From: Sandaracinobacter neustonicus
GTDB taxonomy: Bacteria > Pseudomonadota > Alphaproteobacteria > Sphingomonadales > Sphingomonadaceae
NCBI RefSeq assembly: GCF_006385875.1
Contig: NZ_VFSU01000034.1
Coordinates: 124,001 to 188,000, forward strand
Direction: 5' to 3'
DNA length: 64,000 nt
Positions 52,855-62,769 of this stretch are shown here, in pieces (positions within the stretch are counted from its first letter, which is position 1; every line of letters starts with the position of its first letter). The position numbers and the translations under genes were made by a program. The notes below the pieces were generated by a model. That model was not told where the DNA came from, did no database searches, and saw nothing but the letters and a program-made list of their open reading frames with translations.

Positions 52855-55035
52855 ATGGCCAGCATCAATCGTCCCCTGCCGCTTCAGCCTGTCGAGCCGC
52901 ATCGCGTGCTTGGTTCCGGCCGTTATCTCAACCGCGAACTCTCATGGCTCGCCTTCAACACGCGGGTGCTGGAAGAGGCGATGAACCCGGCGCACCCGCT
53001 GCTGGAACGGCTGCGCTTCCTCTCCATCTCGGGCAACAATCTCGACGAATTCACCATGGTGCGGGTGGCGGGCCTGCGCGGGCAGGTGGATGAAAATATT
53101 GAGACGCCTTCGCCCGATGGCCTCACCCCGGCGCAGCAATTGTCCGAAATCGTCGAGGCGGCGAAGGGCCTGATGCTGGAACAGCAACGCGTGTTCGGCG
53201 TGCTGCGGAAGGCGCTGCGCACCGCCGATTTCGCCATTCTGGATCATGAGGAACTGAAGCCGCAGGAAGCCGTCTGGCTGGAGGAGCATTTCCTCGATCA
53301 GATTTTCCCCGTGCTCACCCCGCAGGCGATCGATCCGGCGCACCCCTTCCCCTTTATCCCGAACAAGGGCTTCAGCCTTGTGTTCGATATGAAGCGGCAG
53401 GCCGATGGGGAGCGGATGAACGCCCTGCTGATGCTGCCGCAGATGCTGCCGCGCTTCGTGCGGCTGCCGGGCAAATCCGCGCGCTATCTGGCGATGGAGC
53501 AGGTGCTGATCCGCTATTTCGGGCTGATCTTCCCCGGCTTTGAGCGACTGGGGCAGGGCAGCTTCCGCATCATCCGCGACAGCGACATCGAAATCGAGGA
53601 AGAGGCCGAAGATCTCGTCCGCTTCTTCCGCAGCGCCATCAAGCTACGCCGCCGGGGGCAGGTGATCCGCCTGAAGGTGGAAGCCCACACCCCGCCGCGC
53701 CTGCGCGACATGGTGAAAGAGGCGCTCGCCGTTCACGACCGCGACGTGATGGTGGTGGATGGAATCCTCGGCATCGCCGACCTGGACGGGCTGGTGGACG
53801 AGGACCGGCCGGACCTGAAGTTCGAGCCTTACAGCCCGCGCTTCCCCGAACGCATCCGCGAACATGGCGGAGACTGCTTCGCCGCCATCCGCGACAAGGA
53901 CATCATCGTCCACCACCCGTACGAAAGCTTCGACGTGGTGCTGGCCTTCCTGAGGCAGGCCGCCGCAGACCCGGACGTGGTCGCCATCAAGCAGACGCTG
54001 TATCGCACCGGCAAGAACAGCCCCATCGTCCGCGCGCTGATCGACGCGGCAGAGGCCGGCAAGGCCGTCACCGCCATCGTCGAGCTGAAGGCCCGCTTCG
54101 ATGAAGAGCAGAACCTCACATGGGCCGCCGCGCTGGAACGCGCTGGCGTGCAGGTGGTCTATGGCTTCATCGACTGGAAGACCCACGCCAAGGTCTCCAT
54201 GGTGGTGCGCCGCGAAGGCGGGGAACTGAAAACCTATCTGCACCTCGGCACCGGCAATTATCACCCGATCACCGCGCGCATCTACACCGATCTTTCTTTC
54301 TTCACCGCCGACCCCGGCCTCGCCCGCGATGTGGCGCAGGTGTTCAATTACATCACCGGCTATGTGGAGCCGCAGGGGCTGCGCCATCTGGCGATGAGCC
54401 CGCTGAACCTGCGCTCCACCCTGATGGCCGGGATCGACGCGGAAATCGAACATGCCAAAGCCGGGCGTCCGGCGGCCGTATGGGTGAAGATGAACAGCCT
54501 CGTCGATCCGATCATCATCGAGAAGCTGTACGAAGCCAGCAACGCGGGCGTGCAGGTGGACATGGTGATCCGCGGCATCTGCTGCCTGCGCCCCGGCGTG
54601 CCGGGCATGTCGGAACATATCCGCGTCCGCTCGGTGATCGGCCGCTTCCTCGAACACAGCCGCATTGTCGCGTTTGGCAACGGCCATCCGCTGCCCAGCC
54701 GCGAGGCGAAGGTGTGGATCACCTCGGCAGACTGGATGCCGCGCAACTTCGACCGGCGGGTGGAACTGCTGATCCCGCTGCTGAACCCCACCGTGCATGC
54801 GCAGGTGCTGGATCAGGTGATGGTTGCCAATCTGAAAGACGATGAACAAAGCTGGGCGATGCAGGCAGACGGCAGCTATCAGCGGCTTCAGCCGGGCCAT
54901 CCCAGCTTCAACCTGCATCGTTATTTCATGACGAACCCCAGCCTGTCGGGCCGGGGTCAGGCGCTGAAAGGCGGCCATGCGCCGCGACTTCTGGTGGGAG
55001 GCGAGCCAGGGGCGGACGCCACCACCGGGCAATAG
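52855..55035 (+). CDS. ppk1: Polyphosphate kinase 1
   Basis: The 726-residue enzyme makes polyphosphate from ATP. It begins with [20 protein letters not shown] and [17 protein letters not shown]. The phosphoacceptor histidine is H444 in [14 protein letters not shown], and [12 protein letters not shown] and [14 protein letters not shown] follow. GGGGG five bases before ATG 52855 supports this start. The hdaA-ppk1 order is typical of sphingomonads. The glycosyltransferase gene follows after 20 bases and may be co-transcribed. Confidence 0.97.
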   Translation: MASINRPLPLQPVEPHRVLGSGRYLNRELSWLAFNTRVLEEAMNPAHPLLERLRFLSISGNNLDEFTMVRVAGLRGQVDENIETPSPDGLTPAQQLSEIVEAAKGLMLEQQRVFGVLRKALRTADFAILDHEELKPQEAVWLEEHFLDQIFPVLTPQAIDPAHPFPFIPNKGFSLVFDMKRQADGERMNALLMLPQMLPRFVRLPGKSARYLAMEQVLIRYFGLIFPGFERLGQGSFRIIRDSDIEIEEEAEDLVRFFRSAIKLRRRGQVIRLKVEAHTPPRLRDMVKEALAVHDRDVMVVDGILGIADLDGLVDEDRPDLKFEPYSPRFPERIREHGGDCFAAIRDKDIIVHHPYESFDVVLAFLRQAAADPDVVAIKQTLYRTGKNSPIVRALIDAAEAGKAVTAIVELKARFDEEQNLTWAAALERAGVQVVYGFIDWKTHAKVSMVVRREGGELKTYLHLGTGNYHPITARIYTDLSFFTADPGLARDVAQVFNYITGYVEPQGLRHLAMSPLNLRSTLMAGIDAEIEHAKAGRPAAVWVKMNSLVDPIIIEKLYEASNAGVQVDMVIRGICCLRPGVPGMSEHIRVRSVIGRFLEHSRIVAFGNGHPLPSREAKVWITSADWMPRNFDRRVELLIPLLNPTVHAQVLDQVMVANLKDDEQSWAMQADGSYQRLQPGHPSFNLHRYFMTNPSLSGRGQALKGGHAPRLLVGGEPGADATTGQ

Positions 55036-55055
55036 GAGGCAAAGGCCGGAACCGC

Positions 55056-56171
55056 ATGAATCAGGGGACAGATCTCATCACCACGCCGGGCGGCTTCCTC
55101 GCCTGGCCCATATCCGAGGATGAGGGCGACGAGGCCTGGACTCCGCCCGAAGCCGATCCCACCCCGCGCCTCGGCGTGGTGCTGGTGAACTACAAGGGCA
55201 CGGCGGACACGCTGGAATGCCTGGAATCGCTGCTCCGCTCGGATATTCCCCTGCGTGTCGCCGTGGTGGAAAACGCGTCGGGCGACGACTCCGAACAACT
55301 CATCCGCGACTGGGCGGCCGGGAAAACGCTCTATGCTGCCCCCGAAGGCCCACTCGGCGCGCTCTCCTCGCCGCCGCTGGACAAGCCCGTGCCGATCGAA
55401 GTGATCGACGGCGACGAAGCGTTGCGCCACGCACCCGGGGAGCGCACGCTGTCGCTCATCCTGTCCGACAGCAACCTCGGCTTCGCCGGCGGCAATAACC
55501 TCGGTATTCGTTACCTGCTGAAAGACCCGAATATCGAAGCGGTCTGGCTGCTGAACAACGACACGGTGGTGGAGCCCGCCGCCGCCCGCGCGCTGCTCTT
55601 CACCATCCGCGCGGATGCCACGCAGGGGATGATCGGCACCGTCATTCGCTACTATCACGCGCCGGACAAAGTGCAGGCGCTCGGCGGCATGACGTTCAAC
55701 GCCCTCACCGGCGCCACTGCGGGCATTCACGGCAACAAGCCATTCAAATCCCCCTGGGACAGCCGGGCCGCCGCCCGGCAGGCGGCCTGCGTGCTGGGGG
55801 CCTCCCTCACCGTCACCCGCCGCTTCGTCGAAACCGTCGGCCTGATGTCAGACGCCTATTTCCTCTATTACGAGGAAATGGACTGGGCCCGCCGCAACGC
55901 CAGCCGCTTCTCCATCGGCTTTGCCCGCGGCTCCGTCGTCTATCACAAGCATGGCAACTCCATCGGCTCTTCGACGAAAAAGGGCGGCCGCTCGGCCCAG
56001 TCCGAATATTGGCTGCTGCGCGCCCGGCTGCTGTTCTACCGCAAATATCATCCCCTGCTGCTGCCGGTAATCTGGCTGCAAGGCGCCGCCCTAACCGCCC
56101 GCCGCGCCCTGCGCCGCCAGCCGAAGAGCGTGAAGGCGATGACACGGGCGCTGTTCTTCCGGCCGTTGTAG
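55056..56171 (+). CDS. Glycosyltransferase family 2 protein
   Basis: The 371-residue protein has a GT-A domain: LGVVLVNYKGTADTLECLES at about 38-57, LSDSNLGFAGGNNLGIRYLL, VWLLNNDTVVEP as the DxD-like site, and YFLYYEEMDWARR. It resembles rhamnosyltransferase-like GT2 enzymes of envelope polysaccharide synthesis. A 40-residue insertion between the first strand region and LSDSNLGF is longer than usual. The C-terminal region is helical and basic and may touch the membrane. The sugar and acceptor are unknown. Confidence 0.88.
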   Translation: MNQGTDLITTPGGFLAWPISEDEGDEAWTPPEADPTPRLGVVLVNYKGTADTLECLESLLRSDIPLRVAVVENASGDDSEQLIRDWAAGKTLYAAPEGPLGALSSPPLDKPVPIEVIDGDEALRHAPGERTLSLILSDSNLGFAGGNNLGIRYLLKDPNIEAVWLLNNDTVVEPAAARALLFTIRADATQGMIGTVIRYYHAPDKVQALGGMTFNALTGATAGIHGNKPFKSPWDSRAAARQAACVLGASLTVTRRFVETVGLMSDAYFLYYEEMDWARRNASRFSIGFARGSVVYHKHGNSIGSSTKKGGRSAQSEYWLLRARLLFYRKYHPLLLPVIWLQGAALTARRALRRQPKSVKAMTRALFFRPL

Positions 56172-56519
56172 CGCGCCGCCGCCGGGATTCGTTGCGTTCG
56201 GCGGGCGCGGGGGGAAGCCGGCCTGTGTTTTTTTGCGCGCCGCGCGGGCTGGGCTTTGCCCTGCACCCCCAGTATTTGCGTTGCGCTCCAACTCCAACTC
56301 CAGCGCCGTGCGGATGATCAAATTCGATTGCCTGCGGCGCAACAGGCTCTCTCTCCCCACTGGGGAGAGAGGTGGAGAGAGGGGAGCAACGCCGGGCCAA
56401 GCCCACTAACCTCCCCACCACCCACAATGTCACCCCGGACTTGATCCGGGGTCCAGCATTCTTCTCCAACGTCGCCGAAGAGCAGCGGGACCCCGGATCA
56501 AGTCCGGGGTGACATGTCG
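56172..56519. repeat. Intergenic repeat region with 28-bp perfect inverted repeat
   Basis: No gene is seen. Positions 56427-56454 and 56488-56515 are exact inverse copies (28 bp each, core GTCACCCCGG...CCGGGGTGAC) separated by 33 bases. CTCTCTCCCC/GGGGAGAGAG lies at 56351-56370. ATTCGATTGC and TGCGGCGCA at 56327-56346 also occur in the repeat at 47513-47924. The structure fits a bidirectional terminator and a member of a dispersed palindromic repeat family. Confidence 0.65.
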
Positions 56520-56729
56520 TTAAGCGCCCTTCTGCGTGCGCAGCTTGCGCGGGGTGCACCAGCCGTGGGCGCAGGCGTTGGCGCTGTCCGGCACCGGCGC
56601 GCCGCGTCCGTTCAGGTCCACCCATATCGTGCCGCTGGCGGAGCAGACGGGCACCAGCCCGCGCGCCAGCGCCGGGGTGGTGGCCTGCAGCAGTGCCAGC
56701 AGGATCAGCGCAGGCAGGGCCTGTTTCAT
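56520..56729 (-). CDS. Small secreted protein at the end of the cbb3 operon
   Basis: The 69-residue protein has a signal peptide (QALPALILLALLQATTPALA) and a short mature part with three cysteines (VCSASGTIWVDLNG, then NACAHGWCTP). Its ATG overlaps the ccoS stop (ATGA), so it is translated from the oxidase-assembly transcript. A DUF2946-like role has been given to some similar small proteins, but the match here is too short to claim. Confidence 0.7.
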   Translation of the reverse strand: MKQALPALILLALLQATTPALARGLVPVCSASGTIWVDLNGRGAPVPDSANACAHGWCTPRKLRTQKGA

Positions 56730-56881
56730 GATTCGGGGCCGTCTTCCTCGTCTGTCAGGATGCGCTGGGCGGCCCCGTCCAGATCGTCATACTGGCCGGA
56801 TCGCATCGTCCACAGGAAGGCCGCAAGCCCGCCGAGGCCCAGCAGCAGGGCGATGGGCAACAGGAAGCCGATGGTCGTCAT
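56726..56881 (-). CDS. ccoS: cbb3-type oxidase maturation protein CcoS
   Basis: This 51-residue protein reads MTTIGFLLPIALLLGLGGLA then AFLWTMRSGQYDDLDGAAQR and a short acidic tail. It has one membrane segment and the conserved SGQYDDLDGAA of CcoS, which is needed to insert cofactors into the cbb3 oxidase. Its ATG overlaps the ccoI stop by four bases, and its own stop overlaps the next gene. It is a full-length member of the family. Confidence 0.93.
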   Translation of the reverse strand: MTTIGFLLPIALLLGLGGLAAFLWTMRSGQYDDLDGAAQRILTDEEDGPES

Positions 56882-59049
56882 TTTGGCGCTTTCAGCCTGA
56901 GCGCATTGCCCACCACAATCAGCGACGAGAGTGACATGGCGACCGCCGCGATCAGCGGAGTCGCGAAACCTGCCATCGCGATGGGCACGGCGAGGATATT
57001 GTAGCCGATCGCCATGACGAAATTCTGTCGCACATGGGAATCGGCCCGGCGGGCGGTTTCCACCGCTTGCGGCACCGCCATCAGGCTGTCGTTCAGGAAC
57101 AGCATGTCGGCCGCCGTCTGCCCCGCGTCGGATGCGGAGGAGGGCGCGATGGAGGCATGGCCGCCCGCCAGCATGGGCGCATCGTTCAGTCCATCGCCCA
57201 CCACCAGCACCTTATGCCCTTCGGCCTTCAGCGCCTCGATGGCGGCCAGCTTGTCGGCCGGGGCCAGCCCGGCGTCCCAATGCGCGATGCCCAGCGCCTG
57301 CGCGGCGTGGCGCACCGGAGCCTCGCGGTCGCCGGAAAGGATGCGGATCTCGAAGCCGTCGCGCTTCAGCCGGGCGATGGCCGCCGCCGCGTCAGGGCGC
57401 AGCGGGTCTTCGAACGGGATCAGCACCGCTGGCTGCCCGCCCTTGCGGAACGCGAGCGCGAGCAGATGGGTGTCAGCCGCGTCGGCCCCGGCCCAGTCCG
57501 GCCGGCCCAGCCGCAGCCGCTCGCCGTTCACCTGCGCTTCTAGCCCCAGCCCGGGATGCTCCGTCACCTCCGCCAGCGGCGTAGGCGTGATCCCCTGCGC
57601 CCGCGCGGCGGCCAGCAGCGCGCGGGAAAGCGGATGGCGGCTTTTCGCCGCCAGCCCCGCCGCCAGCGCCAGATCGGCGTCGCTCAGCGGCAGCACGCCC
57701 ACCGGCGTCGGGCGGCCCAGTGTCAGCGTGCCGGTCTTGTCGAAGATCAGCGTGTCGCATTCGGCCAGCCGCTCCAGCGCGCTGCCATCTTTCACCAGCA
57801 GGCCCCGCTTCATCAGCACGCTGGCCGCGCGCACCTGCACGGCGGGCACCGCCAGCCCCAGCGCGCAGGGGCAGGTGATGATCAGCACAGCGATGGCCGT
57901 CACCAGCGCCTGATAAAGCCCTGCGCCCGCGATCAGCCAGCCGATGGCCGTGAACAGCGCCGCCAGATGCACCACCGGCGCATAAAGCCGCGCGGCACGG
58001 TCGGCGATGCGGGTGTAACGCGCGCGGCCCTGCTCGGCGTCTTCCATCAGCCGCACCACTTGCGCGAGGAAGCTCGCCTCGCCCACGGCGGTGGCTTTCA
58101 TGGCCAGCGGCCCGTCCAGATTCAGCGTGCCCGCCAGCAGCTGGCCGCCGGGGCCAACGGCTTCGGGCAGGCTCTCGCCCGTCACCAGAGATCGGTCGAT
58201 GGCGGAACCGCCTTCCAGCACCAGCCCGTCCACCGGCACACGCTCGCCTGCCGCCACCAGCACTGTCATCCCCGGCGCGACGCTTTCGATGGGCCGCCAT
58301 TCGGTGTCGCCCGAAGGCGCGCGCACCAGCGCGCCGGGGGCCGATTGCTTCAGCAGCGCCGCCACCCCGGCGCGTGCCCTGTCCCGCATCAGGCTGTCCG
58401 CTACCCGCCCCAGCAGCAGGAAGAACAGCAGCATCACCGCCGCGTCGAACCATGCCTCATGCCCGCGCGTGAAGGTTTCATACAGGCTGAGCGCGGTCGC
58501 CAGCACCAGACCGATGGAGATCGGCACATCCATATTGGTGCGCCCTTGCCTGAGCGCACCCCATGCCGAGCTGAAGAAGGGCATGCCGGAATAGGCGATG
58601 GTGGGCAGCGCGATGGCCGCCGAGATCAGGTGGAACAAATCGCGCGTCGCCCCGTCCGCCCCGGACCAGACCGAGACGGACAGCAGCATGATGTTCATCG
58701 CCGCGAAGCCCGCGACAGCCATCGCCTTGATCAGCCTGCGGGAGGCCGGATCGGAGCCTTGCGCCGCCACGTCGGCGGGCGCGAACGGCCGCGCTTCGAA
58801 CCCCGCCGCTTCGACTGCGGCAAGGATGGCTCCGGGATCGAGGCTGCCGTCCGCCCATTCGGCCGTCAGGCGGCGCGTGGTGAAATTCACCCGCGCTTTC
58901 GTGATCCCTGGCAAGCTGCGCACGGCGCCTTCCACCTTGCGGATGCAGCCGGCGCAGTGGATGGCGGGCACATGCAGGTCGATCCGCCGCTCGCCCGGCG
59001 CGGCTTCGGCCGTGAACAGGTCCAGATTCGATGGGGCGAGCGTCGCCAT
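56878..59049 (-). CDS. ccoI: Copper-translocating P-type ATPase CcoI (FixI)
   Basis: The 723-residue P1B-ATPase has an N-terminal metal-binding domain with CAGC (HCAGCIRKVEGAV), eight membrane segments with the CPC motif in IITCPCALGLAVP, the phosphorylation site DKTGTLT and the hinge GDGLNDAPML. It exports copper to the periplasm for assembly of the cbb3 oxidase. It lies 3 bases after ccoH and overlaps ccoS. All key residues are present. Confidence 0.96.
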   Translation of the reverse strand: MATLAPSNLDLFTAEAAPGERRIDLHVPAIHCAGCIRKVEGAVRSLPGITKARVNFTTRRLTAEWADGSLDPGAILAAVEAAGFEARPFAPADVAAQGSDPASRRLIKAMAVAGFAAMNIMLLSVSVWSGADGATRDLFHLISAAIALPTIAYSGMPFFSSAWGALRQGRTNMDVPISIGLVLATALSLYETFTRGHEAWFDAAVMLLFFLLLGRVADSLMRDRARAGVAALLKQSAPGALVRAPSGDTEWRPIESVAPGMTVLVAAGERVPVDGLVLEGGSAIDRSLVTGESLPEAVGPGGQLLAGTLNLDGPLAMKATAVGEASFLAQVVRLMEDAEQGRARYTRIADRAARLYAPVVHLAALFTAIGWLIAGAGLYQALVTAIAVLIITCPCALGLAVPAVQVRAASVLMKRGLLVKDGSALERLAECDTLIFDKTGTLTLGRPTPVGVLPLSDADLALAAGLAAKSRHPLSRALLAAARAQGITPTPLAEVTEHPGLGLEAQVNGERLRLGRPDWAGADAADTHLLALAFRKGGQPAVLIPFEDPLRPDAAAAIARLKRDGFEIRILSGDREAPVRHAAQALGIAHWDAGLAPADKLAAIEALKAEGHKVLVVGDGLNDAPMLAGGHASIAPSSASDAGQTAADMLFLNDSLMAVPQAVETARRADSHVRQNFVMAIGYNILAVPIAMAGFATPLIAAVAMSLSSLIVVGNALRLKAPK

Positions 59050-59052
59050 GGC

Positions 59053-59517
59053 TCAGCCCGGAATCACCAGCCGGTCGGCGAGATAATAATGTTCCCCCCC
59101 GCGCGAGAGGCGGAATTCCGCCAGCCAGCGGCCCGGCGCCAGCCCGTGCGGCACGGCATAATGGCCGGGCGCGGTTTCCACCAGCGTGACGTCTCGCGAA
59201 GGCTCGGCCCCCAGCGGATGTTCCAGCGTGGCCACCACTTTCAGCCCCGTCAGCGGGCTGCCCAGCGAGTTCAGCGCCTGCAAAGACAGCAGCGTGCGGT
59301 CTGCATGCGCCGTCACGCTCCAGCCCAGCGCCTTCTGCCGCCGCCCTTCCGCCAGCCAGCCGTTGAAATTCTGGCTGGCGACATAGGAGTTTTCCACCAC
59401 CAGCCCCGGATGGCTGCGCGTGGCACTGACTGCCAGCGTGATGTTCACGGCGATCACCAGCGCAAAGCCGCCGCAGATCACCAGCGCCGCGTCACGGCCC
59501 GTGAAAGGGCGGCTCAT
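59053..59517 (-). CDS. ccoH: FixH/CcoH family assembly protein
   Basis: The 154-residue protein has one N-terminal membrane segment (ALVICGGFALVIAVNITLAV) and a periplasmic beta-rich domain (VENSYVASQNFNGWLAEGR is the conserved FixH element). CcoH stabilises the cbb3 oxidase during assembly. It overlaps the ccoG stop by four bases and sits between ccoG and ccoI in the standard order. Confidence 0.93.
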   Translation of the reverse strand: MSRPFTGRDAALVICGGFALVIAVNITLAVSATRSHPGLVVENSYVASQNFNGWLAEGRRQKALGWSVTAHADRTLLSLQALNSLGSPLTGLKVVATLEHPLGAEPSRDVTLVETAPGHYAVPHGLAPGRWLAEFRLSRGGEHYYLADRLVIPG

Positions 59518-60992
59518 TGCGCCGCCACCGCGCTGGCAGGGGCGGAGAAGCGGGTGGTTTCCATGGCGTCTCCCTCGCCGTCTACGGCATGGGCGTTGAA
59601 GCGGATGTCGGTCTGCTCCGCGTGCAGCGAAGCCACCGGTGCCCGCACTTGCAGGCGATAGGTATCCACCCCGTCGGGCCGCACGTCCAGCCGGACCGTC
59701 GCGGCAGGCTCGCTGCCCGTCACGGGGTCAGACAGCCGCGCGCCCTGAAGGCCCGAGACGCTGACCTCGAACTGCCGCGGCCGCGCTTCCTTGTTCAGCA
59801 ACTTCACCGTGTAGCTGTTGCGGATATCCCCGTCAGACAGTTGCACATAAACGGGGTTGCGTTCCTGCGCGACATGGATGTCCATCCGCGAGCGCCCGGC
59901 CAGCACCACCAGCATGGCGATGCCGATGGCAGACCACACCGCGAAATAGATCAGCACACGCGGGCGCAGCAGCGTCTTCCAGATCGGCTGAAGCGCTTCG
60001 CCCTTGGCTTCAGCCTTGTCGCGGTTCAGCGTGCTATAGCCGATCAGGTCCAGCGGGCGGCCCAGCTTGTCCATCACATCGTTGCAGGCGTCGATGCACA
60101 GCGCGCAGGTGATGCACTCCAGTTGCGGCCCGTTGCGAATGTCGATCCCGGTGGGGCACACATTCACGCAGGCCATGCAATCCACACAATCGCCCAGCCC
60201 GGCGTCTTTCGATTTGGCGCTGCCGCGCGGCTCCCCGCGCCAATCCTTGTAGGTGACGATGAAGCTGTCTTCATCCAGCATCGCCGACTGGATGCGCGGC
60301 CATGGGCACATGTAAGTGCACACCTGTTCCCGCATCAGCCCGGCCAGCGAATAGGTGGTGAAGGTCAGCACGCCGATGGTGGCATAGGCCACGAACGGGG
60401 CCTGCCCGGTGAACAACTCGCGCAGCAGCGTCGGCGCGTCGGTGAAGTAAAACACCCACGCCCCGCCCGTCAGCACAGCGATCAGCAGCCACACGGCGTG
60501 CTTGGAGGTGCGCTTGGCGAATTTCCCGGCGCTCATCGGAGCCTTGTCCAGCCGGATACGCTCGTTGCGGTCGCCCTCGATCCAGCGCTCCACCACCATG
60601 AACAGGTCGGTCCACACCGTCTGCGGGCAGGCATAGCCGCACCATGCCCGGCCCACGCTGGTTGTCACCAGAAACAGCCCCAGCCCCGCCATGATCAGCA
60701 GGCCGGCGACATAGTAAAATTCCTGCGGCCAAATCTCGATCGGCCCGAAGTAGAAGCGCCGATGCGCCAGATCCACCAGCACCGCCTGATCGGGGGAGAA
60801 TTCCCCCCGATCCCAGCGCAGCCATGGTGTGATGTAATAGATGCCCAGCGTCAGGAACAGCACGGCCCATTTGAAGCGGCGGAACGGTCCATCCACCTTC
60901 TTCGGGTGCACCTTCTCCCGCTTCTTATACAGGCTTCCGCCATTGTCCCCCATCTGGGGTGCGGGTTTCAGCACGCCGGGCATGTCGTTCAC
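59514..60992 (-). CDS. ccoG: cbb3 oxidase accessory ferredoxin-like protein CcoG
   Basis: The 492-residue membrane protein has about five hydrophobic segments and two cysteine clusters for iron-sulfur centres: GDCVDCMACVNVCPTG and CITCALCIDACN, plus the CGYACPQTVW and CTYMCPWPR sites. A C-terminal Ig-like domain follows. CcoG reduces copper for the cbb3 oxidase pathway. The GTG at 60992 overlaps the ccoP stop (GTGA) and is preferred; an ATG at 60983 also exists. Confidence 0.95.
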   Translation of the reverse strand: MNDMPGVLKPAPQMGDNGGSLYKKREKVHPKKVDGPFRRFKWAVLFLTLGIYYITPWLRWDRGEFSPDQAVLVDLAHRRFYFGPIEIWPQEFYYVAGLLIMAGLGLFLVTTSVGRAWCGYACPQTVWTDLFMVVERWIEGDRNERIRLDKAPMSAGKFAKRTSKHAVWLLIAVLTGGAWVFYFTDAPTLLRELFTGQAPFVAYATIGVLTFTTYSLAGLMREQVCTYMCPWPRIQSAMLDEDSFIVTYKDWRGEPRGSAKSKDAGLGDCVDCMACVNVCPTGIDIRNGPQLECITCALCIDACNDVMDKLGRPLDLIGYSTLNRDKAEAKGEALQPIWKTLLRPRVLIYFAVWSAIGIAMLVVLAGRSRMDIHVAQERNPVYVQLSDGDIRNSYTVKLLNKEARPRQFEVSVSGLQGARLSDPVTGSEPAATVRLDVRPDGVDTYRLQVRAPVASLHAEQTDIRFNAHAVDGEGDAMETTRFSAPASAVAAQ

Positions 60993-61861
60993 TCGCCGCC
61001 GCCAAGGCTGTGCACATAGGCCGTCAGCTGGCGGATGGTGGATTCGGGCAGCTTCTCTTTCCAGGCCGGCATCACGCCCGCGCGGGAGTTGGTGACCGTG
61101 GCGGTGATGGTGGCGCGGTCGCCGCCATAGAGCCAGATGCCGTCCTTCAGGTTGGGCGCGCCGAATTCGCGCATGCCTTCGCCGTTGGGGCCGTGGCAGC
61201 TGGCGCATTGCGCCGCGAACACATCCTTGCCACGCACCGCCATGGCCGCATTGTGCGGCTGGCCGGACAGCGCCAGCACATGCTCCACCACGTCGCCGAT
61301 CTGCCCCTTGGTCAGGATGCCGTCGCGGCCGAAGGCGGGCATGGCGGAAACATGGGTGTTGTCATTGTCGGGCTGGCGCGCGCCGTTCACGATGGTCGCA
61401 TGGATTTCCTCCATGCTGCCACCCCACAGCCAGTCATCGTCGTTCAGGTTCGGATAGCCCTTCGCGCCCGCCGCCCCGGTGCCATGGCACTGGATGCAAT
61501 AGACTTTGAAGGCCGAACGCCCTCCCTCGATGGCGGCCTGCATCAGCTGCGGATGATCCTTCAGCTCGTTCAGGGGAATGGTGTCGATCCCCTTCAGCGC
61601 CACGTTGCGATCGGCCTGCAGATCGGCCAGCGCCTGCTCGCCCTGCCCGCGCGTGGAATAGCCGAGCGTGCCGCGGGTATAGCCGCCGGGCACCGGAATG
61701 GCCGGATACAGCACCACCCACACCAGCGCGAAGGCGATGGTGGCGTAGAAAATCCACAACCACCAGCGCGGCAGCGGGTTGTTCAGCTCCTGAATGCCGT
61801 CCCACTCATGTCCAGTGGTGCCCGGTCCCCCGGCTTCGCTGTGTTTCGGATCAACGCTCAT
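60989..61861 (-). CDS. ccoP: cbb3 cytochrome oxidase diheme subunit CcoP
   Basis: The 290-residue protein has one N-terminal membrane anchor (WWLWIFYATIAFALVWVVLY) and two c-type haem sites, CIQCH and CASCH, each followed by a distal methionine region (SAMPAF, GVMPAW). It passes electrons to the catalytic subunit. The ATG at 61861 overlaps the end of ccoQ by 11 bases and is preferred over the GTG at 61879. Confidence 0.97.
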   Translation of the reverse strand: MSVDPKHSEAGGPGTTGHEWDGIQELNNPLPRWWLWIFYATIAFALVWVVLYPAIPVPGGYTRGTLGYSTRGQGEQALADLQADRNVALKGIDTIPLNELKDHPQLMQAAIEGGRSAFKVYCIQCHGTGAAGAKGYPNLNDDDWLWGGSMEEIHATIVNGARQPDNDNTHVSAMPAFGRDGILTKGQIGDVVEHVLALSGQPHNAAMAVRGKDVFAAQCASCHGPNGEGMREFGAPNLKDGIWLYGGDRATITATVTNSRAGVMPAWKEKLPESTIRQLTAYVHSLGGGE

Positions 61862-62018
61862 GGTGGGTCTCTTCGTCACGGAAGGGGATCATGCGGGCGT
61901 CGTCATGCACCGCGCGGGAGCCGGGGCGGAACGCCCAGCCCACAAGGGCAGCCAGCGTGACAACCATGAAGACCAGCCCCCAGCTGTCGGCGAAATGGCG
62001 GAGTTCCTGATAATCCAT
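61851..62018 (-). CDS. ccoQ: cbb3 oxidase small subunit CcoQ
   Basis: The 55-residue protein reads MDYQELRHFADSWGLVFMVV then TLAALVGWAFRPGSRAVHDD, with one membrane segment and the CcoQ/FixQ pattern including the charged WAFRPGSR. It stabilises the association of CcoP with the core. It is preceded by GAGGAGA and starts 11 bases after the ccoO stop; its last 11 bases overlap ccoP. Confidence 0.93.
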   Translation of the reverse strand: MDYQELRHFADSWGLVFMVVTLAALVGWAFRPGSRAVHDDARMIPFRDEETHHER

Positions 62019-62029
62019 AGCGGGTCTCC

Positions 62030-62758
62030 TCAGCGCCGGTTCTGTTCAGGCACATAGCTGTCAAAGTCGACCAGCGTGCCCAGCATCTGCAGATAGGCGA
62101 CCAGCGCATCCATCTCGGTCAGCCGCGTCGGGTCGCCGTCGAAATCGCGCGCCTGCGCCTTGGGATAGCGGCGTTGCAGGTCGGTCGGATCGGCGTTGGG
62201 ATCGGCCTGCGTCTTCAGGTCGGCCAGCGCATGTTCGATCTGCTCGTCCGTATAGGGCACGCCAACTGTGCGGTTCGCCTTCAGATGCGCCGCGATGTCG
62301 GCCATCTGCAGCTCCCGCTTCTTCAGGAAGGGGTAGGTCGGCATGATCGATTCCGGCACCACTTCCTGCGGGTTCGTCAGGTGCTGCACATGCCATTCAT
62401 CGGAATAGCGGCCGCCCACGCGCGCCAGATCGGGGCCGGTGCGCTTCGAACCCCATTGGAAGGGGTGATCATACATGCTTTCCGCCGCAAGGCTGTAATG
62501 GCCATAACGCTCCGCTTCATCGCGGAAGGGGCGGATCATCTGCGAATGGCAGGTGTAGCAGCCCTCGCGGATGTAGATGTTGCGCCCCGCCAGCTCCAGC
62601 GGCGTGTAGGGGCGCACCCCTTCCACCTTCTCGATGGTGTTCTCAAGGAAGAACAGGGGCACCATCTGCACAAGGCCGCCGATCAGCACCACCACCAGCG
62701 TCAGCACCGCAAGGATGGTGACGTTGCGCTCGACCTTTCCGTGATTTTCGAAAATCAT
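62030..62758 (-). CDS. ccoO: cbb3 cytochrome oxidase monohaem subunit CcoO
   Basis: The 242-residue protein has one N-terminal membrane anchor ([20 protein letters not shown]) and one c-type haem site, [15 protein letters not shown], with the distal methionine in [10 protein letters not shown]. It passes electrons from CcoP to CcoN. It begins 11 bases after the ccoN stop, in the standard order, and the length is normal. Confidence 0.97.
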   Translation of the reverse strand: MIFENHGKVERNVTILAVLTLVVVLIGGLVQMVPLFFLENTIEKVEGVRPYTPLELAGRNIYIREGCYTCHSQMIRPFRDEAERYGHYSLAAESMYDHPFQWGSKRTGPDLARVGGRYSDEWHVQHLTNPQEVVPESIMPTYPFLKKRELQMADIAAHLKANRTVGVPYTDEQIEHALADLKTQADPNADPTDLQRRYPKAQARDFDGDPTRLTEMDALVAYLQMLGTLVDFDSYVPEQNRR

Positions 62759-62769
62759 GTCTCGCGCTC

